From positions 1 through 12,834 of the forward strand of contig URMA01000089.1 in assembly GCA_900548875.1 (NCBI GenBank): 12,834 nt of DNA. The letters run 5' to 3'. The translations under genes and the position numbers were made by a program. The DNA is from an uncultured Porphyromonadaceae bacterium. Its GTDB lineage: Bacteria; Bacteroidota; Bacteroidia; Bacteroidales; Muribaculaceae. How positions within the stretch are numbered: the stretch's first letter is position 1; each line of letters opens with the position of its first letter. This document shows positions 6,522-12,300 of this stretch, in pieces. Under the pieces are notes generated by a model. The model had not been told where the DNA came from. It saw only the letters and a program-made list of their open reading frames with translations, and did not search any database.

Positions 6522-7130
6522 ATGAGAAAATTACTTTTGATTGCAATTCTATGCATGGTCGGACTAATTTCCGGCAAAGCTGCCGAAAACAGATGGCATG
6601 TGTATGGCGGTGCCAACTTGTCGCACAATGTTGAATCTCTATATGAAGGTTCCTACGGCTGGGGAGCAGGCGGATTCCTCGGCGGAGGCTACGAAATCAA
6701 CTTTTCAAAATACGTGAGCCTGTCGCCCCAACTTGAAATCAACTATATCAACAATGGAGCATGGACAAATGAGAATTGGCGTGATTTCTACATGAATCAT
6801 TACGATTGGCGCGGTATGTGGAACATCAGCATTCCCATCGTGTTCAACGTACGGATACCGCTGTCCGACAAGGTGGGGCTGCGCATCGGAGCCGGCCCTT
6901 ACGTGCAGGAAACCTTTGTATTGCGCGAATATGCCTACCAGACATCAAACATGGTGACCAACACAACGGAAAACTTCATCAAACGCTTCAATTTCGGTGT
7001 TCTCGGCGAAGCGGCTGTGGAAACCGGACAGCATTTGGGATATTTCTTCCGCACGCAGTATCCGTTCTTGAAAGAGACTTGGAGCCGCAACACGCTGACA
7101 CTCTCGTTGGGCGTACGCTATACATTTTAG
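6522..7130 (+). CDS. Outer-membrane beta-barrel protein (OMP_b-brl type), hypothetical
   Basis: A 202-residue protein with a signal peptide (about 1-20, MRKLLLIAIL...LISGKA, then AENRW). The mature part begins with a barrel strand (WHVYGGANLSHN) and a Gly-rich turn (GAGGFLGGGYEI), continues with strands such as YVSLSPQLEINYI and IPIVFNVRIPLSDKVGLRIGAGPYV, and ends LSLGVRYTF, the terminal aromatic signature of outer-membrane barrels. Size and layout fit the eight-stranded PorT/OmpA-like barrels common in Bacteroidota. These range from adhesion to unknown roles, so no function is assigned. It is a single-gene unit, with a long 5' gap and a strong terminator 35 nt downstream. The ATG at 6522 is supported by the immediate signal peptide. 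The terminal strand and signal peptide are clear; the precise family is not. Confidence 0.78.
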   Translation: MRKLLLIAILCMVGLISGKAAENRWHVYGGANLSHNVESLYEGSYGWGAGGFLGGGYEINFSKYVSLSPQLEINYINNGAWTNENWRDFYMNHYDWRGMWNISIPIVFNVRIPLSDKVGLRIGAGPYVQETFVLREYAYQTSNMVTNTTENFIKRFNFGVLGEAAVETGQHLGYFFRTQYPFLKETWSRNTLTLSLGVRYTF

Positions 7131-7165
7131 GGACATAACTCCATTTTGAAATATCAGACAATTAT

Positions 7166-7203
7166 GAGGGCAGCAGAGAACCATTCCGCTGCCCTCGTTT
7201 TTT
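7166..7203 (+). terminator. Intrinsic terminator after the second barrel gene
   Basis: GAGGGCAGC (7166-7174) pairs perfectly with GCTGCCCTC (7188-7196) around a 13-nt loop and is followed by GTTTTTT. It ends the plus-strand gene block before the convergent minus-strand block. Confidence 0.93.
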
Positions 7204-7364
7204 CATTAATGCCGGGATATGCCCCAGCTATTTAGCGCACAGCAATCCGTAAATCACAGCATTAGCCGTGCCTACCATCTTAGAGAAGGACGCCCTTTGA
7301 TAGCGTCCTCAAAAAAACATTAAGCCATTGACAGATTTTATTTTTGACAGAAGAACATATTTTG
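7204..7364. other. Non-coding spacer before the repeat cluster
   Basis: No gene is visible. AGGACGC (7287-7293) and GCGTCCT (7303-7309) form a 7-bp hairpin followed on the plus strand by seven A, so the tract is on the wrong side for an intrinsic terminator on either strand. TTGACAG occurs twice as a direct repeat near 7328-7350. Confidence 0.4.
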
Positions 7365-7391
7365 GGTTATGGTTTAGGGGTTATAGGTTAG
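7365..7391. repeat. Two-copy G/T-rich 13-mer repeat
   Basis: GGTTATGGTTTAG (7365-7377) and GGTTATAGGTTAG (7379-7391) are identical at 11 of 13 positions and separated by a single G. They directly precede the heptamer array and have no coding potential. They look telomere-like only by composition. Confidence 0.65.
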
Positions 7392-7394
7392 AGT

Positions 7395-7529
7395 TGTAAA
7401 ACTGTAAACTGTAAACCGTAAACTGTAAACCGTAAACCCATAAACTGTAAACTGTAAACCGTAAACTGCAAACTGTAAACTGTAAACTGTAAACTGTAAA
7501 CCGTAAACTGTAAACTGTAAACCGTAAAC
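7395..7529. repeat. Heptanucleotide tandem array, (T/C)GTAAAC x 19
   Basis: Nineteen head-to-tail units are read on the plus strand: eleven TGTAAAC, five CGTAAAC, one TGCAAAC, and two 8-nt units (TGTAAAAC at 7395 and CCATAAAC at 7438). Variation falls mainly on the first base of the unit. The array ends one base before the stop codon of the minus-strand gene at 7531, so on that strand it is the 3' untranslated region, read as GTTTACA repeats. Seven-base units do not keep frame and no protein is encoded. This is a microsatellite, not a CRISPR: the units are too short and there are no spacers. Confidence 0.95.
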
Positions 7530-7530
7530 C

Positions 7531-7881
7531 CTACACCACCAACTTTGCTCCGTGCAAAGGGAAGGTGCGAAGCTCGTCGGTCAGCTCAACCGTAACACAG
7601 ACCGTATCGCCGGCGTTGCATTCCGTTTCACCGCACGAAACCGTATAGTCCTTTTCCACATTGATACAGGTAAGCGCTATCGAGCGGCCGCCATTCACCA
7701 TTTTCAGCGGCATACCGCCCCGCAGCACCACCGTTCCCGAAACCTCACACTTGAACATCACCCCGAACGACATGGGAATACAGCCCACAACGGACAATTC
7801 CACGGCATCTTTCACAGGTTCCGGCTCCGCGATATTCTTCTTTTCCTTACGGCCAAACAGACGTGACAATAATTTCATCAT
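7531..7881 (-). CDS. Small hypothetical protein, possible EF-Tu-domain-2-like beta-barrel
   Basis: A 116-residue protein that I cannot name with certainty. The N-terminus is short and basic-hydrophobic (MMKLLSRLFGRKEKK), like a membrane-associating amphipathic helix, followed by an acidic linker (AEPEPVKDAVE). The remaining 85 or so residues are all beta in character. The stretch GVMFKCEVSGTVVLRGG, then INVEKDYTVSCGETECNAGDTVCVTVEL, loosely follows the order seen in domain 2 of translation GTPases (a GTVV strand, and later an AGDxVxVxV strand pair). That is a pattern-level resemblance only. No signal peptide is seen, so it is probably cytoplasmic or on the inner face of the membrane. It starts 18 nt after the coiled-coil gene on the same strand and shares its promoter. 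Its stop codon abuts the heptamer array. ATG 7881 is used; ATG 7878 is equally possible. Confidence 0.7.
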   Translation of the reverse strand: MMKLLSRLFGRKEKKNIAEPEPVKDAVELSVVGCIPMSFGVMFKCEVSGTVVLRGGMPLKMVNGGRSIALTCINVEKDYTVSCGETECNAGDTVCVTVELTDELRTFPLHGAKLVV

Positions 7882-7899
7882 AGATACTAAGCTAAAAGA

Positions 7900-8250
7900 T
7901 TACCGATCAAGGGCATCGGCCGCCCATTTCAGATATTGCGCCGCCTTCTCGTCGGCCTGACGGGCATAGCTCATCTGTGTCTCGTACTTGTCGAGCGCCG
8001 ATTCCGCATAGCTCATTTGTGTTTTTGCACGGTCGGTGTCGCCCTGCCTCGTGTAGTAGGCCGCCTCGCGCTGATAGCTTTTCGCCCGATCCAGATAGTA
8101 CTGCGCTTCACGGCGATAATTGTCGGCGCGCTTCTGATAGTATTCCGCTTCGCGCTGGTAGCTTTCCGCTTTCTTGCGGTAATAGTCGTCGGCCGAGAGC
8201 GACGGCACAAAAAGCAACAGCGAAATGATGGTCAGCAACAGATGTTTCAT
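7900..8250 (-). CDS. Secreted tyrosine-periodic coiled-coil repeat protein
   Basis: A 116-residue protein of unknown function. Residues 1-20 are a signal peptide (MKHLLLTIISLLLFVPSLSA before DDYY). The mature part is almost entirely helical with a strict 14-residue repeat: YYRKKAESYQREAE, YYQKRADNYRREAQ, YYLDRAKSYQREAA and YYTRQGDT. This places Tyr at 24, 31, 38, 45, 52, 59 and 66 and a second Tyr at 23, 37, 51 and 65. Alanine recurs six residues after each YY pair, and charged residues fill the rest. A second 14-residue period follows, with TQMSYA at 77 and 91. This suggests a long periplasmic or surface coiled coil with a Tyr/Ala seam. There is no lipobox Cys. The start is well supported by AGGAGG eight bases upstream and by a promoter. 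It is the first gene of a two-gene unit. Confidence 0.82.
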   Translation of the reverse strand: MKHLLLTIISLLLFVPSLSADDYYRKKAESYQREAEYYQKRADNYRREAQYYLDRAKSYQREAAYYTRQGDTDRAKTQMSYAESALDKYETQMSYARQADEKAAQYLKWAADALDR

Positions 8251-8258
8251 GCGTTGTT

Positions 8259-8264
8259 CCTCCT
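8259..8264 (-). promoter_or_regulatory. Strong Shine-Dalgarno before the coiled-coil gene
   Basis: AGGAGG on the minus strand with eight bases to ATG 8250. A full match is unusual in Bacteroidota, which mostly lack such sites, and it fixes the start. It suggests high translation. Confidence 0.8.
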
Positions 8265-8282
8265 TTCCCTTTTCTTTTTATC

Positions 8283-8313
8283 CAAATTTACGAAGAAACA
8301 CGACACGGCGCAA
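8283..8313 (-). promoter_or_regulatory. Bacteroidota promoter for the coiled-coil/barrel gene pair
   Basis: On the minus strand a TTG (-33, 8313-8311) is followed by a 20-nt spacer and TAAATTTG (-7, 8290-8283), close to the family consensus in sequence and spacing. The ATG is 32 nt beyond the -7 element. It makes the two small genes a separate unit from the flippase upstream. Confidence 0.72.
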
Positions 8314-8389
8314 CCACGCAATCGCCGTCTCCGCACTATCCTGACACCCGACACCACCATCAGGGCAAATTATGTCACTAAAAGGCCGA

Positions 8390-9862
8390 TTATTTTTCAG
8401 AGAAACCTTGAGCCTGTTTCTTGCGGAAACGGCCGAAGGCATAGGTGAGCACCTCGCGCTGAATGTTGGAACGAAGCAGACGGTTGATGCCATAGTAAAC
8501 CACTACGCACACGACACACTGCCCCAGCAGCGACAGCCACGCATTGGAAAGCCACGCCCCTACAGCCGCCTGACAGCAGGCCACGAGCAACGCGATGAAA
8601 AAGTAAGGAAGCACGTCGCCCACGATATTCCGCGCCCGGTAGCCGGTCACATGACCGGTGAACACCAGTGCATAGACATAGAACACACCCGAAGCGGCAA
8701 ACTGTCCCCAAATCATTTCCGTCACTCCACAAGGAATTGTGACAATAATGGCGGCAACCATCAGCACGTCCTTCACCACCTCATAGCCGACAAGAGCTTT
8801 CGAACGGCCTATGGCAAGGATATAGTTGCTGTAGAGCGAGGTCAGCACCAAAAATATGCCGCGGGCTACAAGAATCTGAAACAGCACGATGGCTTCGTCC
8901 CACTTCGTGCCGAACAGAATATGAAATATCGGCTCGGCCACGGTAATCAGCAGCAGGAAAGCCGGGAAAAGCAGATAGGCGGCGAAACGGTTCATCTTGC
9001 GCATGGCGCGCAGCAGGCGTTCCTTGTCGTCCTGAAATCCGCTCAACACGGGCAGGAACGACGACGTGACGATCTGCGAAAACGAGGTGATGCCCATCTT
9101 GCTCCACTTGTCGGCCTGCGTATAGCAGCCCAGTTGCGACAAGTTATAGTAAGCGCCGATGACAAACGAATAGACATTGAGGGAAACCGTGTTGAGAAAC
9201 GAGCTCGACATCACACCGAACCCCACGGAAAACATCGAGCGCAGGGATGCCAGGCTGAGCCGGTGGCGGGGCACCCAGCCGGTAGTCAGCCACAGAAACA
9301 GCGACTTTACGCCAGTAAGTGTCAGCGTCTGCCACACAATCGCCCAGGCACCATAGCCGGCAACGGCAAGCCAGATGCCGACAGCCCCCGACACGACAAG
9401 CCCGACGGTATTGCCGATAGCCACACGCGCAACGGTCATCTGCTTCATCAGACGGTTGGTCTGCACAATGGCCAGTGCGCTCAATATGAACGACACGAAC
9501 ATGGCCCGCGAAAGGCCCGTCAGCCGTTCGTCGCCGAACATCCGTGCAATCAGCGGAGCACAGAACCAAAGAATCACATAGATTCCGACACTCATGGCCA
9601 GATTAAACCAGAAAATCGTGGAATAATCCCTCTCGGTCGGATTCTTTTTCTGTATCAGCGCGCTCGAAAAGCCGCTGTCGACAAACAGCGATGCAAAGGA
9701 CTGAAACACAAGAATGGCGCCTACCAACCCGAAGTCCTCTTTCGACAGCACATTGGCAAGCACCACTCCCGTCACGGCATACAGCACCTGCGAAGCGAAC
9801 TTGTCGACCGTGTTCCACTTCAGCGTGCGCGCCGTTTTCAATTTCACATCACTTTCTTCCAT
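8390..9862 (-). CDS. Polysaccharide/lipopolysaccharide flippase, MOP superfamily (Wzx/WzxC-like)
   Basis: A 490-residue inner-membrane protein of the size and hydrophobic pattern (about 12-14 helices) of MOP-family oligosaccharide flippases, which move lipid-linked glycan units across the inner membrane. Family-like features are the N-terminal KLKTARTLKWNTVDKFASQV amphipathic segment and first helix, LSKEDFGLVGAILVFQSFASLFVDSG (39-64), QKKNPTERDYSTIFWFN (71-87) and LSQLGCYTQADKW (241-253), the usual GYY-x-A-x-x-x-like site between helices. The layout fits WzxC/TuaB-type transporters, though the transported glycan is unknown. ATG 9862 is chosen because it lies one base after the stop of the DUF2807 gene, which fits translational coupling. 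An upstream GTG/ATG extension would overlap that gene by about 80 nt and adds a non-family N-terminus. No glycosyltransferase genes are adjacent, so it is not inside a capsule cluster. Confidence 0.93.
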   Translation of the reverse strand: MEESDVKLKTARTLKWNTVDKFASQVLYAVTGVVLANVLSKEDFGLVGAILVFQSFASLFVDSGFSSALIQKKNPTERDYSTIFWFNLAMSVGIYVILWFCAPLIARMFGDERLTGLSRAMFVSFILSALAIVQTNRLMKQMTVARVAIGNTVGLVVSGAVGIWLAVAGYGAWAIVWQTLTLTGVKSLFLWLTTGWVPRHRLSLASLRSMFSVGFGVMSSSFLNTVSLNVYSFVIGAYYNLSQLGCYTQADKWSKMGITSFSQIVTSSFLPVLSGFQDDKERLLRAMRKMNRFAAYLLFPAFLLLITVAEPIFHILFGTKWDEAIVLFQILVARGIFLVLTSLYSNYILAIGRSKALVGYEVVKDVLMVAAIIVTIPCGVTEMIWGQFAASGVFYVYALVFTGHVTGYRARNIVGDVLPYFFIALLVACCQAAVGAWLSNAWLSLLGQCVVCVVVYYGINRLLRSNIQREVLTYAFGRFRKKQAQGFSEK

Positions 9863-9863
9863 T

Positions 9864-10637
9864 CTAAATATCGGTAAATCCGTCCTCGGATGCCGGCTTA
9901 TCAGCAGCCGGTTCTTCATCCTCGACAGCAGGCTCGGCAATATCCACCTTTACGGCCTTGATGCTGCCGATTTTTGAAACAGTCACCTTGCTGGGCGTTC
10001 CCTTATAATAGACTTTTCCCGTACCGGCTCCGCCCACACTCAGTGTGTTCGACGGCTGGCAGCTGATATTGCCCGTACCGACAATGCGGCATTTCACGTC
10101 TTTTGCCACTACGCCGTCAGCGCGGATTTCGCCTGTACCGACATTGTTGATCGTCAGATTGTCGCATTTTCCGTAAGCCACCACCGTACCTTTACCGGTG
10201 AGCAGCTTCAGGTCAAGATTAGTCGCATTCAAGTCCTTTGCCACAATCTTGCCGTTGCCCTGCAACGTCACGGAAATCTTGGCAGCCGGCTTCACGCCGC
10301 TCACATAGAGCGTGCTGTCCTTCGAATTCTCTATCTTGGAAAGGAAAGAGGAATAGACGTAGAGCGTCGGCTTTTTCACCATTTCCAGACCTTCCTGCTC
10401 CAACTGCAAACGAAGCTTGCCGCCGTTGTTGGTGGCAATGATATAGCGCGCATATTCCGGTTCGGTCTGAAACACCACATAACCGACAGAGTCAGGGTTG
10501 GACGAATACACGACATTGATGTTGTCGTCCAGTTCCAGTTCACTGAATTCCCCCACAGGAATCTTATAGGAAGCGGCCTGAACTGCCGAAGTCAGACAAA
10601 CGAGCAGTGCCGCAAAAATTACAGAAAATCGTTTCAT
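9864..10637 (-). CDS. Secreted DUF2807 (head GIN-type) protein
   Basis: A 257-residue exported protein with a signal peptide (1-21, MKRFSVIFAALLV...AVQA). The mature part is a repetitive beta-helix-like DUF2807 domain: FSELELDDNINVVY (about 30-43), the GNGKIVAKDLNATNLDLKLLTGKGTVVAYG run (about 132-161), then NVGTGEIRADG, IVGTGNISC and GGAGTGKVYY, each carrying the G-x-G-x-(I/V) turn typical of these domains. An acidic, proline-containing tail (from about 234, EPAVEDEEPAADK) ends the protein. The family is abundant in Bacteroidota and is often annotated as a putative autotransporter adhesin, but its function is not established. It is the first gene of a pair with the flippase, which starts one base after this stop, so an envelope role is plausible. 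The ATG at 10637 is preceded by AT-rich sequence with no Shine-Dalgarno. Confidence 0.88.
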   Translation of the reverse strand: MKRFSVIFAALLVCLTSAVQAASYKIPVGEFSELELDDNINVVYSSNPDSVGYVVFQTEPEYARYIIATNNGGKLRLQLEQEGLEMVKKPTLYVYSSFLSKIENSKDSTLYVSGVKPAAKISVTLQGNGKIVAKDLNATNLDLKLLTGKGTVVAYGKCDNLTINNVGTGEIRADGVVAKDVKCRIVGTGNISCQPSNTLSVGGAGTGKVYYKGTPSKVTVSKIGSIKAVKVDIAEPAVEDEEPAADKPASEDGFTDI

Positions 10638-10684
10638 ATCAGTTTTATGTTATAAAAATGCGTAGTCAAACGGCTGTTAAAAAA

Positions 10685-10702
10685 TTGTAGTCTACAAAAA
10701 TA
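10685..10702 (-). promoter_or_regulatory. Putative promoter and overlapping palindrome before the DUF2807 gene
   Basis: On the minus strand TATTTTTG (10702-10695) matches the Bacteroidota -7 motif. A TTG at 10722-10720 is a possible -33, but at a short 17-nt spacing. The 13-base palindrome TTGTAGTCTACAA (10685-10697) overlaps the end of the -7 element and the expected start site, a position where a repressor could act. The element lies 57 nt upstream of ATG 10637. Confidence 0.5.
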
Positions 10703-10752
10703 CAATTCTTTTCCTATTCCAACTACTGTTTAAGTCTTTTTAAAGCAATCAA

Positions 10753-11733
10753 TTAAAGGCGCGTGTTCTCAATTTCGTCAAGAATGTCCGAAAGTTCGGC
10801 ATAGGTCTTGGCCTGGAGCATGGCGATGCGCGTGTCGCGGAAATTCGGGATGCCCTTGAACAGCGGTGAAGCCGCCAAATGACGGCGGATATGCAGGATG
10901 CCCCTGTATTCGTCGATATTGTCGATGCTTTCGCGAATCTGACGGCGGAGCAGTGCCATTTTTTCCGACGCGGGAATCGGCGCAATCGGCTCGCCATGGC
11001 GCAGATAGTATTTCATTTCGCGGAAAATCCACGGCGCACCGATGGACGCACGGCCCACCATGATGCCGTCGACACCGTAACGGTTGAAATAGTCGACGAG
11101 CTTTTCGGGCGAAGTGATGTCGCCGTTGCCGATAATCGGAATCTGAATGCGCGGATTGTTTTTCACCTCACCAATCAGCGTCCAGTCGGCCTCACCGGTA
11201 TACATCTGGCTGCGTGTACGCCCGTGAATCGTCAGCGCCTTGATGCCGCAGTCCTGAAGCTGTTCGGCAAGCGTCGTGATGATTTTGTTCTCACAGTCCC
11301 AGCCCAGACGGGTTTTCACCGTCACCGGCAACTTCACGGCCTTGACCACCGCGGAAGTGATGGCCAGCAGTTTGGGAACATCGCGGAGCATGCCGGCTCC
11401 CGCGCCTTTCGACGCCACTTTTTTCACCGGGCAACCGAAATTGATGTCAATCACATCCGGCCCTGCCGCTTCGGCAATACGGGCGGCCTCCACCATCGGC
11501 TCCACTTCCTTTCCGTAGATCTGAATGGCTACGGGACGTTCCGCCGGATTGGTGTGCAGCTTGCGCGTCGTGCTGTTGATGTTCCGCACCAGCGCATCGG
11601 CAGAAACGAATTCCGTGTAAACCATATCGGCCCCCTGCTCCTTGCAGATAAGGCGGAACGACGGATCGGTCACATCCTCCATCGGAGCAAGCAGTACGGG
11701 CTTGTCGCCCAAATCGATATTGTCAATCTTCAT
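10753..11733 (-). CDS. dusB: tRNA-dihydrouridine synthase (DusB type)
   Basis: A flavoenzyme that reduces specific uridines in the tRNA D-loop using NADPH. The 326-residue protein has the Dus TIM barrel in order: VLLAPMEDVTDPSFR (13-27, FMN binding), VAIQIYG (68-74), DINFGCPVKKVASKGAGAGML (96-116, with the catalytic Cys101), then HGRTRSQMYTG, IPIIGNGDI and GIMVGRASIGAPWIFRE (phosphate loop), and a C-terminal helical tRNA-binding domain with RRHLAAS. DNIDLGDKPVLLAPM near the start is typical of the DusB/NifR3 branch. ATG 11733 is preferred over a TTG 27 nt upstream, because AGGAAAGAAG precedes it and the family starts near this point. It lies 30 nt after folK and 115 nt before the DUF2807 gene. 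No clear terminator follows. Confidence 0.96.
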   Translation of the reverse strand: MKIDNIDLGDKPVLLAPMEDVTDPSFRLICKEQGADMVYTEFVSADALVRNINSTTRKLHTNPAERPVAIQIYGKEVEPMVEAARIAEAAGPDVIDINFGCPVKKVASKGAGAGMLRDVPKLLAITSAVVKAVKLPVTVKTRLGWDCENKIITTLAEQLQDCGIKALTIHGRTRSQMYTGEADWTLIGEVKNNPRIQIPIIGNGDITSPEKLVDYFNRYGVDGIMVGRASIGAPWIFREMKYYLRHGEPIAPIPASEKMALLRRQIRESIDNIDEYRGILHIRRHLAASPLFKGIPNFRDTRIAMLQAKTYAELSDILDEIENTRL

Positions 11734-11763
11734 TTTTTCTTCTTTCCTGTCAGTGTTCAATTC

Positions 11764-12282
11764 TCACTCTCGCAATGCGCCGGAAAGCAGCCGTACGCCT
11801 TTCCGTTCCGATTCCGGAAGCCGCGCAAGCATCTCGCCTGCCGTCAGTCCGGTCAGCGGATGCCGCCAGAAGGGGTTGATCTCCGCAAGGGGAACAAGCA
11901 CAAACGCCCTTTCCGTCATACGCGGATGGGGCACGGAAAGCGTTGCCGTGTCAATCACCTCACTGCCGAGATAAATGATGTCGATGTCGAGCAGACGGTC
12001 GACATACCGTCCGTCGCCGTCGCGGTGAGCTCCCGTTCCGGCCGCACGTTCCACCGCCTGCATCATGCCCAGCAGACGGCAGCCGTCGAGGTCGGTATCC
12101 ACTTCGATTGCGATATTAAAAAAGGGGCTATCCGACTGATAGCCCCAAGGTTCGGTAACGTAAACCGACGATTTGCGGGCACGGCAGCCAAGCAAACGCT
12201 CTATCTCGCCGACGGCAAAGCGCAGATTCCTGCTTCTGTCGCCAAGGTTCGTGCCGATGTTTATGCCAGCCACCCGCATCAT
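11764..12282 (-). CDS. folK: 2-amino-4-hydroxy-6-hydroxymethyldihydropteridine diphosphokinase FolK (HPPK)
   Basis: FolK transfers pyrophosphate from ATP to 6-hydroxymethyl-7,8-dihydropterin in folate synthesis. The 172-residue length is normal for a stand-alone enzyme. Motifs in order are GINIGTNLGDR (6-16, pterin-binding loop), TEPWGYQSDSPFFN (43-56), DRLLDIDIIYLG (95-106, with the two Mg-binding aspartates Asp99 and Asp101 and Arg96 at the place of the conserved GPR arginine), and VPHPRMTERAFVLVPLAEI (117-135). The GPR triplet reads VDR, a mild departure. Two adjacent ATGs (12282 and 12279) are possible starts. It begins 18 nt after the stop of the MetN/IF-2 chimeric frame and ends 30 nt before dusB, so it is probably part of one transcript. 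No other folate gene is adjacent. Confidence 0.96.
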   Translation of the reverse strand: MMRVAGINIGTNLGDRSRNLRFAVGEIERLLGCRARKSSVYVTEPWGYQSDSPFFNIAIEVDTDLDGCRLLGMMQAVERAAGTGAHRDGDGRYVDRLLDIDIIYLGSEVIDTATLSVPHPRMTERAFVLVPLAEINPFWRHPLTGLTAGEMLARLPESERKGVRLLSGALRE

Positions 12283-12300
12283 TTCCGGTAAACGGTATTA

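Noticed and set aside
7287..7320. Hairpin AGGACGC/GCGTCCT as terminator
   Set aside because: The homopolymer is A on the plus strand and comes after the stem, so it would come before the stem on the minus strand. Neither direction gives a stem followed by U.
7365..7391. Telomere or plasmid-end repeat
   Set aside because: Only two imperfect copies in the middle of chromosomal genes; the resemblance is compositional.
7395..7529. Possible CRISPR array
   Set aside because: The units are 7-8 bases, contiguous, with no spacers and no cas genes nearby.
8372..9877. A 501-codon open frame on the plus strand opposite the flippase gene
   Set aside because: It is the antisense shadow of the flippase, with a composition rich in His, Arg, Gln and Lys and no recognisable domain; the minus strand encodes a clear membrane transporter.
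9863..9940. N-terminal extension of the flippase to an upstream start
   Set aside because: The extension overlaps the DUF2807 coding end by about 80 nt and lacks family similarity; ATG 9862 has coupled spacing and a normal N-terminus.
10879..12291. A 470-codon plus-strand open frame opposite dusB and folK
   Set aside because: Low-complexity, basic translation with no motifs. The minus strand holds two well-supported enzymes over the same bases.
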